Assembly: GCA_021613335.1 (NCBI GenBank) | Contig: JAJTWR010000350.1 | Coordinates: 716,001-780,000 of the forward strand | DNA from: Whitmania pigra | Taxonomy: Eukaryota; Annelida; Clitellata; Hirudinida; Haemopidae | Length of the DNA: 64,000 nt | Direction: 5' to 3' | Shown: positions 20,999 to 42,822 of the stretch, in pieces | Layout: every line of letters begins with the position of its first letter | How positions within the stretch are numbered: the first letter of the stretch is position 1 | Made by a program: the position numbers and the translations under genes | Notes under the pieces: generated by a model | What the model was told of the DNA's origin: nothing | Database searches by the model: none | Seen by the model: only the letters and a program-made list of their open reading frames with translations

Positions 20999-22576
20999 TT
21001 TTTTTCTTTCGAAAGAAATTCATGAAATAAAATTTCGAACTTGAAAAATTGCCACAAATTAATTATGCGATCATGTGAAAATCACTCAAAAATTAGTCAA
21101 CACTCGCGATATAACATAAAATGAATTATAATAAATAGGTTCACGTTAGGTGATCCTTGACAATAGGTTCTTTTCCAATTTTTGTTTGTGCCATTTAATT
21201 TAATGAATATCAGGACATCCCAGGTTTTTCTCTTTCTCCAATTTGATTTTCAATTTTTGAGAGTGATTAATCATTCTTTTACAGAAATTTTCTATGCTAA
21301 CGTAATATTCACTCCTGATTTAGTTATCAACATAGATTTACCAACACTCATTATTAAGTTCATCATCATTAAAATTTCATACATTTTGAAATCAGTAGTA
21401 ATCGGAAAATTTTAAAAACTCCATGTAAAAAATTTTCAGAATTCCTTTTTTACAATTAACAAAATTAAACAACATACGTCAAGCAGAGATGGGCGTCTGC
21501 TATTCAATTATTAATCACGTACAGATTTAAATGATAGAAAGAAGGATATGTATTTAATCCAGCGGAATTAACTTGGTCGGATATGGTTGAGGTTTCTTTT
21601 CCCCCATTTTGTTAAATAAATAAACTGACGGTTAAATAAATTTTATTAAGTGGCTTTAATTATATCATTTAACAACATTATAGACATAATAGAAAAAATC
21701 ATTTCTGAAAAGATAAACAAAAACTTTTAAAAAAGGTCTTCAAAAAACAATCCTCCCTCTCGAAAAAAAATCTGAATGCGCTTCTACTTGCACTCGATTC
21801 AATAAAGCGGATAATAATGTGTGTTAATTAAATTTAATTAAATAAACTTACAATATCGCCATTACTATCTTGTTATATACCAACTTGTCGAAATTCAATA
21901 TATTCATAAACTTAAGAGTACTGCATGACAACCGTACATTTTGTTTATTATTAGATTGTGGTCGTGAATTTCAATTCTCTGAACTGGTATGGTTATGAAT
22001 AATGTTCAAAAACCTCATCCATTTAGTGTTTACATACATTTATATATGTAGGCATTGTAATTCAAGAGCTTATATAGTAGTAACGAATACAAATATCTGG
22101 ACCATCTAAAATAAAAAATTTGAGTTATTTACTTATAAAGCATTCCTCATCTGTAGATGAGGTTACATCGACACACAACAGCTTGAGGATGTTACGTTTT
22201 ATTTAGTTTAGTTGGCCGTCGTAAGCTTGGGCTCGACAATATTTCAGTAAAGTGCTACAATCCGTCCATAGAGGCAGATATGTAGTAACCAAATATAACG
22301 TAACTACTCAATATGTTGACTATTTATCTGCTGTTGGGCGGTACCAGCAGTGCAAGCTTCGAATAGTCTTGCTAGCGCTCTATGATTTCGTGATATTGGT
22401 TACTGGAGGATCTTCGTTATCTGATAAATTTTCAATTCTACATAACAATTGAACTATTGAGAGTAGTTAAAAGATTGTTTATTTAATTGTATTTTGTCAT
22501 CCGAACTTTATCCTGCGATTTTGGGTGCTCAGTCCTGGGCGTCTTTTTCTATTTGTACCGCCGCTAGAAAACGAAA
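20999..22576. other. Intergenic region between RGS exon and RhoGEF
   Basis: AT-rich sequence without recognisable coding exons or repeats. A short open frame at 22252-22452 shows no family similarity. The last few hundred bases should contain the RhoGEF promoter. Confidence 0.4.
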
Positions 22577-33026
<10,450 letters not shown>

Positions 33027-34314
33027 ACGAGGTTGGAAAACATCATTTTAGGCACATCTGCTTGAAAGAAAGACAAATGACGATGATAGAAACTTTCTTT
33101 TTGACTCTTACAATTAACAAAAATTTTGATTTATTAGTATCCTTAACTAGTGCTCGTAACTAAATATAGCTAACTAAATATTAGCGTTTTGTTTTAAGGC
33201 TGGTGAGACATCGAAAATGTCAGATCGTTTGTGGAATAATAATTTAATTTTTGAACAGTATTTCTAATTTAATCGGTTGCAGTTTTTGTAATTTTCAAAA
33301 AAAAAAGAACATTTTTCCATTTAACTTTTTTAAACCGAAGTAGTTGTGGAATAACTACTATTTTAATCAACTATTTTTAATAGCTTATTTGCTAATTATA
33401 CAAGTAACCAATTCCATAATCAGAATCGTAATCAATATCTTTATCACAATCTTCATTGCCCTGGGAACAACTTAAAGCGAAATTCTTCAGTGGTTGCTTT
33501 TAAAATATGTGCAATGGCATGTAAGAAAAACAAAAGAAAATAAAACTTATAAGTTCATATATTTTGACTCAGAAGCCGAATGTTCAGTTGTCGTTTCGTA
33601 CCTCAAATTGTTCCTCATTCAATATTTTAAGTGGGTCTTCAAATAATCGTGATACTTCGACATAAACAAGAAAGGAATGAAATAAATAAAATCAGGTAGC
33701 TATATTTTATATTATTTTTACGTTAACTGTATTTTGTTGATTGTAAGTGTCGTGTTTAAGCATTTTGGAATGAATTTATCAGTTACTCACCACATCTTCA
33801 TAGCGATGTGAACGCGCCTAGGTAAAAATCCGCGTTTTGATGGATCAAGCAATGCTTCGATGAAATAATCCTTAATTCGGTTTGTTTGGCATTTACCTCT
33901 GAAAACCACTGCCTCATAAGCTTCAGGAAATTTTTTGTTTATAATATTTTAAAAGACTGTTAAAAATATTTTAAATGATAAATGTGTACAGCATTATAAA
34001 AAAGAATCACATGTTACCGTTGAACAAGCAGCTCATATGAAAGACTCTATGAGTATAAATTTCTGATTTTCATTTTTTTCAGACATGAAGTATGAAATGA
34101 CCCATAATTACGTTAAATTTTAAGTCCCTCTAAGCGCTTAATACAATTTATTATTTATTGAATTAATACAATTCAGGATTAAGCCTTCTTAAATATGCCA
34201 TGTCACTGAGACACTTTCTTTACATAGCGAACGTTTATTCTACATCAGAATCCATTTCATCGTAAAATCTGTCATTTGGTGAAATAGAATCAATTAAGTC
34301 AGTTATTAGTTGTG

Positions 34315-34397
34315 GAAGCTCTTGGCGGCTGGGATTTGAACTCCTAACCTAAGCTTGGCGCAAACTTTAATCACTACTCTATCGACGCCTGGTAACA
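34315..34397 (-). mobile_element. tRNA-derived SINE-like module
   Basis: Minus strand: GATAGAGTAGTGATTAAAG resembles an A box, and GGAGTTCAAATCCC resembles a B box, roughly 30 bases apart. Flanking sequence does not form a tRNA acceptor stem. Probably a SINE head. Confidence 0.4.
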
Positions 34398-35224
34398 ATA
34401 ATTCATATTAACAGTTGTTAAAGTAGAAAAATATCCAAAGCGGAATTCTAACTTGTGAAATGGTATGATCTCTTAAGCGTGTACTTTTGAAAAGTCCTTA
34501 GAACTTTCGCTTAGTCTAAAAAGCCTTATTCTGAGTGCAGCTAGCCATTTGGAACTCGCTTCGGATGGCAGTTGTGCTTAAATACACCCCAGATCTGACA
34601 AGGCTGACAGCTCGTTACAGCACATCTTCCAGAATGAAAGAGTCTAAAGGAAAGGTCATCCGAGAAACCTGAAAGCTTCTTTTCGTGTACGACTTTTTTC
34701 TTTCTCTGCATCCGCAGATAAAGGGGCACCTATATAGTTTTTTTCAGAAAAGCAAACCCTCGCACAACTGGAAGACATGACCTTTTTCCTTTTATCCTAA
34801 AGTCGGAGAAGATGACAATAGCAGTGACATTCCAGTTTCGCAATTTTTTGGAATTACAGTTTCAATTTAGTTTTATAACAAAATTTTCAGTTTTAGTTAA
34901 TAAAAAGTTTTTTTTAGTTTCTACAAAGCTTCCATGTCATTATTTCAGTTTCTAAAAATCTTTCAAGTTTTAAAGTTTTTTTAAGCTTTGATTTCTATTT
35001 CTATAAAGTTTAAGTTTTTACAATTTGAATCATTTCTAGATCCGTTTCATTACAGTCACTCTAGTTTTCAGTTGTAGTTTCAGTTACTAGAATATCTCTG
35101 AGTCAGAGAGGCAACCTGATTCGAGGAGGGCGCCCCATTCGTTTCGTATGAGGTCGTTCATAATCACAAAATAAGGAGATTTAAAGAGTTTGACAATTCT
35201 TGACAAGGGAGGCGGAGAGTTTAA

Positions 35225-35330
35225 GATTAATTGACGTCAACATCGGTAGCGCCTCGCCTAAATTGGCTAAGGCCAATTGGCCATCTCACGATGGTAGTAT
35301 ATATTCGAACCCTTTGTGGGAGCACCGTCT
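35225..35330 (+). mobile_element. tRNA-like SINE module
   Basis: GGTAGCGCCTCGCC...TTGGCTAAGGCCAATTGG is followed by the B-box-like ATTCGAACCC (35302-35311). It resembles a degraded pol III promoter. No acceptor-stem pairing was found. Confidence 0.35.
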
Positions 35331-35682
35331 TAGTTATCTAGCTATGCTACGGACGTTAATAAATCAGTTCAGATCAAGACATGAACAACCTTTTTTTAAA
35401 TCCCAATTTTCGCAGATTGATTTATATTAAAACTTTTAGTCATTCCATTCAGTCGTTACTGCCCAGACGTTTCTTCAGAGCCAGTATGTTTAGGGCCCCG
35501 TCCGGTATTTTCAAATATTGAAACTTTACAATCATGATCCTAACTTTTTTTGCTTTTCCATTACCAAAGTGACATGACCGCTGGTCGCTGGGCTAACCAA
35601 GCAGTGTCTTGGAGACCGAAATTTCCGTCGACGTCTCTAATCACCGATAACAAAAACAAGGTGCTCCTTGCAGAACAAATTA

Positions 35683-35800
35683 TCATAATCATCAACATCA
35701 TCATCGTCGTCATCACCATCATTATTATCATTATTGTTATTATTAATGTTGTCATCATAATTATCATCATCGCCTTAATCGTCATCATCATCATCATCAT
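35683..35800 (+). repeat. ATC/ATT microsatellite
   Basis: Imperfect run of ATC, ATT and GTC triplets with interruptions, in intergenic DNA upstream of the DNAJ gene. Confidence 0.85.
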
Positions 35801-36230
35801 AATACCTTACCATGCCAAGACATTAGTCTTCTTAAGCTATTAAAAATTAATGTTATGGGATTTTATAAATTAAAATAATGTTTAAATAACAATAATTTCT
35901 AATAATCGAATATTAATTTTAAAAGAAAAAATCTTCAACATCAATTTCGCGTGTTAAACACATCCCTGAAATCATTAGTTATTCCGGTACATTCTAGAGA
36001 GTTCGTATATTGTGGGCAAGTGCTTAAAAGCATCTTTTTAGAGGTTTTTTCAGTGAGCGTGTTTGTGTTTGTTTTTAAGTGTATAGAATCGCTTTGATTT
36101 GTGTAAAGCAGAAAAGCTGTATTGTAGCAGTTGAGACTTCAAATTTTCCGTGGTTGTGAATCGCCCTTTGTGTTACTACTGCACCAATCGTAAAAATAAA
36201 GAATAAACACATTCAATTTTAGTTTCAAAC

Positions 36231-37829
36231 ATGGTGAAAGAGACTGGTTATTATGATATACTCGGTGTTAAGCCGAATGCCACTCCTGACGAGTTGAAAA
36301 AAGCCTACAGAAAGTTGGCCTTGAAATACCACCCTGACAAGAATCCAAATGAGGGGGAAAAGGTAAAATTAACGTATTTATTGGTTATGTAATTGTCGGA
36401 AACAATTTCTAATAAGTTCATAAATGATTAGTTCAAGGCTATATCTCAAGCCTATGAAGTGCTATCGGATCAGAAGAAGAGGGACTTGTATGACAGAGGT
36501 GGTGAACAAGCTATCAAAGAGGGTGGAATTGCTAGTGAAATGCACAATCCCATGGATATCTTTGACATGTTCTTTGGAATGGGAGGAAGGAGAGGCAGAA
36601 CAGGTCCTCCAAAGGGCAAAGATGTTGTTCACCAGATCAGAGTTACTCTTGAAGACCTCTACAATGGATCCACTAGGAAATTGTCCCTGCAGAAAAATGT
36701 GATATGTGTGAAGTGTGAAGGTAAGTTCTCAATCTAGAAGGTTTTTATATCTCAATTGTTAATGTTGATTGTAATTGTTAATGTATCAGGTCGTGGTGGA
36801 AAAGCTGGAGCTGTTGAAAAGTGCGGTGCTTGCAGAGGTTCAGGAATGCAAGTTAGGATTCAGCAGCTGGGACCTGGTTTTGTGCAGCAGATTCAGTCAG
36901 TTTGTTCAGAATGCCAAGGTCAGGGTGAACGCATCAACTCCAAAGACAGATGTAAAGAGTGTGCTGGTCGCAAAATAGTCAGAGAGAAGAAGATCCTAGA
37001 AGTTCACATAGACAAAGGTACTTTATCTTGTTCCTGTAACTTTACTGTTAAACTAATTTGTCTAAGACATGTGTTTTGGACTCCTAATATGTCCTAGTAA
37101 CTTATTATAAGTTATACTTTAGATGATAAGATAATGTTTTGGTGTTTCAAGGTATGAAAGATGGGCAGCAGATCAGATTCTCAGGTGAGGGAGACCAGGA
37201 ACCTGGATTGGAGCCCGGTGATATCGTGGTGATACTCGATGAAACAGAGCACGAGGTTTTTAGGAGGGTTAATTCAGACTTGACCATGAAGATGGACATT
37301 AATTTGACTGAAGCCCTTTGCGGATTCCACAAAACCATCCACACTCTGGACAACCGAACGCTGGTGATTTCAACATCTCCTGGTCAGTACCTTATGTTGT
37401 AGTTATTTAATTATGATGAGAAAAATGTACTTCAATATTTGCCTTGCTTCATGTGCCAATGACACCGATGGTTGTTAAACTGCAGGTGAGGTTACCAAAC
37501 ATGAAGAAGCTAAATGCATCTTGAACGAAGGCATGCCCTTCTATAAAAATCCATTGGAAAAGGGTCGTCTGGTGGTTTTCTTCCACGTGAAGTTCCCCGA
37601 AGATGGATGGATTCCGAAGGAGAAGATTGCCGAGCTGAAGAAGTATCTCCCGCCCGTTCAGGAGCCAATGATTCCGGACCACGCCGAGGAGTGCATGCTT
37701 TTGAAGTTCGATCCGAGCACCGACAAGATCGGAGCCAATGGAATGAGGAGAGGAGAGGCTTACGATTCCGACGACGAGGGTTCCGGCCCCCATGGAGGTG
37801 CTCAGAGGGTGCAATGTGCATCTCAGTAA
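36231..37829 (+). CDS. DNAJA: Type A DNAJ (Hsp40) co-chaperone, farnesylated (DNAJA1/2, Ydj1 family)
   Basis: Five exons (36231-36362, 36432-36720, 36790-37017, 37152-37382, 37486-37829) join in frame to 407 aa, close to animal DNAJA proteins. J domain at residues about 6-68 with the HPD triad at 34-36. A short Gly-rich linker ([10 protein letters not shown]) follows. Four zinc-binding repeats: [24 protein letters not shown] and CKECAGRK. Then two beta-barrel substrate-binding domains and the C-terminal CASQ box for prenylation. Such proteins deliver unfolded clients to Hsp70 and stimulate its ATPase in cytosol and at ER or mitochondrial surfaces. All introns are GT-AG. The fourth zinc repeat ends in K rather than G. 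DNAJA1 and DNAJA2 cannot be separated by eye. Confidence 0.96.
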
Positions 37830-39361
37830 GGACCGGCTCTAACCACCTGACGATTGTTATAATTAATTTTGACACCTTTAGTTCCACTTTGGTTTAGTTC
37901 AAAATTTGTTGAACCCTCATCGTCGCATATTTTATATTAAATGTCCGAGTGGATATGGCAAATGAAGCTTTAGGTAAAGTTTTTTTACTCACAATGAGGC
38001 TTTTGTGCTTCACTAGATTTGTGTGTATGTGTGCACATTGTGAGTTGGAGGTTATTTGCATCAGAGCTAGGTGTCATGAACTCACTTGTTCTCTTTTGAG
38101 ATATTTTTCACAGTTAAATTTTCCTTGCATCTCTAGTATAATTACAAGCAAGACCGTGAGTTGTGGGTCGTTGAAACGGTCAGCATATCCTGTATTTGGT
38201 CTATGGCCAAGTATTCTATTTCTGACTGGAATTTTTGATTGTGCTGTTTATTGGAGGCCACTTATATGCAGTGAATTGATGAAATCTGTTTCAGACCCAT
38301 ATTCATGCAATGCTGTGATGTTAGCATGCGATTATGTGGAACCACGTTGCTGCATGTCTGACGTCATCGAATAATTATCTGGCATTCTTTTGAGCAGGTT
38401 GTTATTGCTTTTGGGGAGGTTATTTATATTGGGCTTGGGTCGTCAGCGGGGTGTGGATCTGTCACTAAACACCTATTAAACTGAATGGTAACCACCTCGT
38501 TCGGATGGAGTTCTTACCGCCGCTTCGTTGGTTGTGGCATGGTTTGTTTAGAGATCCAGGAATGACGTGAGGCTTTCGTCGATGCCGCGGCTAAAGGCGC
38601 TGTGGGTTTTGTACTTTGAAACTACGCGATGAAAGGAGGGGGTGTTGCGTAACAGCGGTCAAGATTTCACCGCTGTGGATGTATGCGCAGAAATGTGGAT
38701 TTATCAGAACAATCCGTGGTGATATTTGTTACGCTGAGAGCGTTTGGTTTGTGCTTATCTACCCTAATGCTACCTATCCTATCAAATAATTAACATTAAT
38801 TTAATTTTTTATTATCATGCATCTCGTAACAACCTAGCGGGCTCCAAAGCTGCTTGCATGCATTATTTATACAGCCAGGTCGTGGTCGTCGGACCTAATG
38901 TTACTAATGTTTCAAGTTGCTAACTAAATTTTTACATCACTTATCCTTTTTCTTATTATTGAAATCCAGATTCATATCGCCCAATTTAGCTCCGTAAACG
39001 CCACATTTATCCAAGCTGGAAACTAATCGCATCGACGCGGACTCACGAATATTCCACCGTTTTGAACACATCCAGAACGCAAGCAGCTGATATATTCAAA
39101 AATAATGCTTCAGAATATTCCAAAACCAAGCTCAAGCATTCTAACAAAAGAACTTGAAAACAGTTCTCATTTGTCTCAACTTTACACCCAATGCAGAAGC
39201 TGCAAGCTTCTTAGCATTAACTGATCACACACATTTATCACCTCTTCAATGCACAGAGAAAAGATATTTGGTATTTGCTTAGATTGTCTTCATGTTTGCA
39301 AAGAAAAGCAAAGAAATAAGTTTCAGTTCTCGATGGAAAGAAACAATTGCACTTTGAATAT
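37830..39361. other. 3' region of DNAJ and convergent intergenic DNA
   Basis: Likely includes the DNAJ 3' UTR. A 141-codon open frame (37949-38374) shows no family similarity and is probably chance. A slightly GC-richer patch lies at 38380-38700. No RNA gene or repeat was recognised. Confidence 0.4.
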
Positions 39362-41305
39362 TTAGAATCCAAAAACTTGGTCCCTGTAGTGCCTCTGCAG
39401 TTTGTTTGCCCGAACACCGACCTTCAGGAGAGCCCTCGATCTCGTGCGTTCTTGGAGTTGCATCGACTTTGCCTTTACAACAGCCTCGGCTCCTTCGAAG
39501 TATGGAAAACAAATGTGAGTAAACTATCCTTAGCCTAATTCCACTTAATTTTTCTACCTGAAGCTCCTGTCCATCCAATCATCTTTGTGTGTTTGACAGC
39601 CGAACCACCACTGTAAACAGCCATCTCACTACCAGTCTTGGCTCTCTGTTTGTAATAGATGAACAGGTCTCGATGACCAAGAACAGCTCCTAAAGAGAAA
39701 GTTTAATTTCAGTTTCTTGCCGAATAGTTTATGTTAATTCATAACAAAAGTCAACAAATCCCTATTCTTCTCAACTAACACTACAAATATTTGCTAGCTT
39801 AATAAGTTAATCAATAATTACATAACAAATAACTTCTTACCAGAAGGCAGTACAACCTGAAGTTCATCTTTTTGCTTGGCAAATATTTGTGGAAGCGAAC
39901 TAAAATTAAGAATTTTATGAATTTAGTGAAAAATAAAAATAAAGTTAATAATAAACATCAATATCAATGTTACAAAATCATAGAATGTCTTACTCGTAAT
40001 CATAGAATGGAGCGTATTCAGGATTTGTTTCATCAAATTTGATCATGCAATGCCCCTTGTCGACCATGTGGCTTTTGATGGCTCGAACATCGTAAAACTT
40101 GGAACAATAACACCACAAGCAAACGTGGAATTGACCAACTTTCTCGCCTATAAAATAAGAAATGAAAAGATGTTATAATAATGCACCTAAGCAAGTCATT
40201 CTGCTCTTCAATGTAAATTACGTTAATGATGTGAAAGGTGCATATCATGGGAACATCAGTTACATGGTAACTTTGATTACTTGACAAGTTGATCGAAACA
40301 CAAAATAATATTCACCAAGGTACATCATGAGTCCCTCAAGGTTGATTAAGCAATCACTGTGAGGAATGAAGAAGCCGTGTTTAGAGGTCATGTGCTCCAT
40401 GTTCTTCTCCAAGCTTTCCGAGCGATGGTCGCAGAAAAGACATTCTTCTAAGGGCAGAGGTTCACTCTCCCACTCGTCATCTGATAACTCTTCCACTTCT
40501 ACAATGATGATTGACTCATAGAAAAGGAAAATGTCTTTACATATCTAGTAGGGACATAGATTATGACATTTCAATACAATTAATGAGAGTAATGCACCAT
40601 TTATAATGTTTAATGGTTCATGCTTAATCTATTAATTAAATATCTGTCAACGAATAAATAATTTCCATATACTAGTGAAGATTTCAATAGGTGTTGTACG
40701 CATTGAATGTTTAAAGCTGGTAGCAAATTCATTCTACCAATTTAAAAATGAGTGAATGATGATAGCATCAAAACTAAAAAAGCAATAACCTACCCATGTC
40801 GTCCACAACCTCCTCAACCAGCTCTTCCTTCTTAGTCTGTTCCTTGGAAGGTATGTTTTCCTGCTCTTTGACCATTGTGAGGTGTTTTTTGGAGATCACG
40901 TGGTTGTCAAATGTTTTCTGGGAAGTGAACTTTTTACTGCAAGCTTTACAGTGCCATCCAGATGCTTCATCCTGCTTGGAATTCTGTTTAAAATATCATT
41001 TAAAAAAATGTTTAACAAGTTCTGCACAATAATTTTAAAATTTATCATCTAAAAAACTGAAACGCGTTGTCATTCGTGTGTATGCTAAAGCTAATGACAC
41101 GAGAAACACTAACATTTTCGAGAAGCTGTACTTTTTCATCAAAAACTTCAGCAGATATGGGAGGTAGATCCACAGTCTTCCTCTTAAGATTGTATCTGTG
41201 CCAGTCACTTTGAAAGTGCAATCTCTGCAACTCGGTGGCTTTTTCAATGTCGTCATTATCTCCAATAAATTTTATTCTACACGTAACGCAGGTGAGGCTT
41301 GTCAT
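39362..41305 (-). CDS. ZNF622: ZNF622/Rei1-family pre-60S ribosome maturation factor
   Basis: Seven exons on the minus strand join in frame: 41114-41305, 40794-40983, 40316-40498, 39994-40147, 39841-39899, 39558-39689, 39362-39492 with stop at 39362-39364, 346 aa. Four zinc fingers: CVTCRIKF...HFQSDWHRYNLKRK at residues about 6-42 (the Rei1/ZNF622 N-terminal signature), CKACSKKF...HVISKKH at about 76-100, CLFCDHRS...HMTSKHGF at about 147-170, and CLWCYCSKF...HMVDKGHC at about 196-220. The C-terminal basic helix (SMQLQERTRSRALLKVGVRA) is also typical. The family acts in the cytoplasm on late 60S particles, helping release and recycle nuclear export factors. The protein is shorter than human ZNF622, mainly in the acidic linker after finger 2. 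The start is chosen at MTSL because finger 1 begins five residues later; an in-frame ATG lies six codons upstream. It is divergent from FOXK across about 1.5 kb. Confidence 0.93.
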
Positions 41306-42822
41306 TTTGTCTGTCAAAAACAATTAATAAATCCAACTTTGATTCTTATAGTGATGAGGCAAAACAATATTCGTAAAAGTTGTGCTTGACTTAGTCGTTG
41401 TGATAAAATAGGCGTAAAGTAAAATGACAGTCCTACGAAACTGTGAATCAATATAGTTGAAGAGGCGATTCTTTACAATCACGAACAATATAAAAGTGTA
41501 AAATTACATAGCGTGAATCAAGGATTGACTTAACCTCTCAAGGGAAATTACCACAAAAATATGTAAGCGATAATAAATAAAATGTAACGTCTCGCAAAAC
41601 AAAGTATAATCACCAGATGCAAATAAAAAGTTGATGGTAAAATGATGGGAAAATAATTATAAATAAAAAAAAAACAATTTTTAACAAATGTACATAAAAA
41701 ATTAACTGGCAATATCATAAAGTTTATATGCAAGGCTGAGATATAAAATTGATTATCGAGAGTTACGACAAGTCCTAATCAGTTAGTTATGAAATAAACA
41801 TTAATAAAATACACACATACAGTCACGATAGCTCATTATAAACATTTCATGAGGACGCATTCCAGGAACGATATCAGAGGGACAACGATTGAAGAGTCTT
41901 GAACATCGATGCCTCACACTTGTCTTCCGCCAGCAGACGTTATATAAGTGTCTGCTGGTAAGTTGCCTCACACAGGATTTCTGGTACAAAATATTTCATA
42001 GTTTCGCTCACTGCACGATTCTAGACTTTCTCTGCTTCCCCCCCGCCGAAATCATTAGTTTCACGACCCATCCACCGATGTTAACAAATTTAATCTAATC
42101 TTACAATTAAATGGTTTAAAATTTTAATTGTCTGCTTATTATTTCTGTTACATGTGTATTATTGAATATCGATGTTCAGAATCTTTGGAATATCCATCTG
42201 ACCTGGTGTGCCTGCGTGTTCTTCAATCTGACCATTCTACCGGTGGAATACAAATTTTAATCAGTTCTCAATAATAAATTTTATAAGGGGAAAGGAGAGT
42301 TTGAATTAATTACGGACATAAGATGTATTTAGTGACTAACAGTATTATTTTATTAATGTCCTTAGCATAACTTGATAAATAAAACGAATTTCATGACGAC
42401 TTCGGACGGCCTTAGTTCTAGCTTTAATTAATTTTAATTATAAATTTATAATGGTCATATATGGACCTCAAATTTTGTTAAATATAATTATAAAAAATGG
42501 TATTCGTTATACTTATGTTTTAGTTTTATAATTTAATTATTATTTATTATTTTTAATTTAAAAAAGATTTTATATATATTATCGCATGTTATTTTCAAAG
42601 TGTAAACAATACAGTTTATTTCGGCAATATAAAATATTTATGACACATTAGTAAATTATAAATCGATATATAATAAACAAAGATTTTGCAATTTTATAAT
42701 ACCAATCACCTATGGCAATTTTTTCATGTCGATATAGTCGTTGCTTGTTTTGAATTCTGATTATCGGATCACCGTATTTCCGCTTCGAATTGTTTTGATT
42801 TGCATTGTGGATTGTTGATAAT
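41306..42822. promoter_or_regulatory. Divergent intergenic region between ZNF622 and FOXK
   Basis: The two genes point away from each other, so both promoters must lie here. A 9-bp inverted repeat CCAGCAGAC/GTCTGCTGG with an 11-nt loop containing TATATAA occurs at 41930-41958. The rest is AT-rich without recognised elements or coding exons. Confidence 0.5.

Larger units (their letters stand above)
33027..36230. other. Intergenic region between RhoGEF and DNAJ
   Basis: AT-rich, with two SINE-like modules (34315-34397, 35225-35330) and an ATC/ATT microsatellite (35683-35800). A T-rich stretch with repeated AGTTT phrases lies at 34850-35090. The DNAJ 5' UTR and promoter occupy the last part. 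No coding exon was recognised. Confidence 0.5.

Noticed and set aside
22252..22452. 66-codon ORF upstream of RhoGEF
   Set aside because: Contains no PDZ-like or other family motif and cannot be joined to the RhoGEF first exon with confidence.
37949..38374. 141-codon ORF after the DNAJ gene
   Set aside because: No similarity to a known family and a position expected for 3' UTR.
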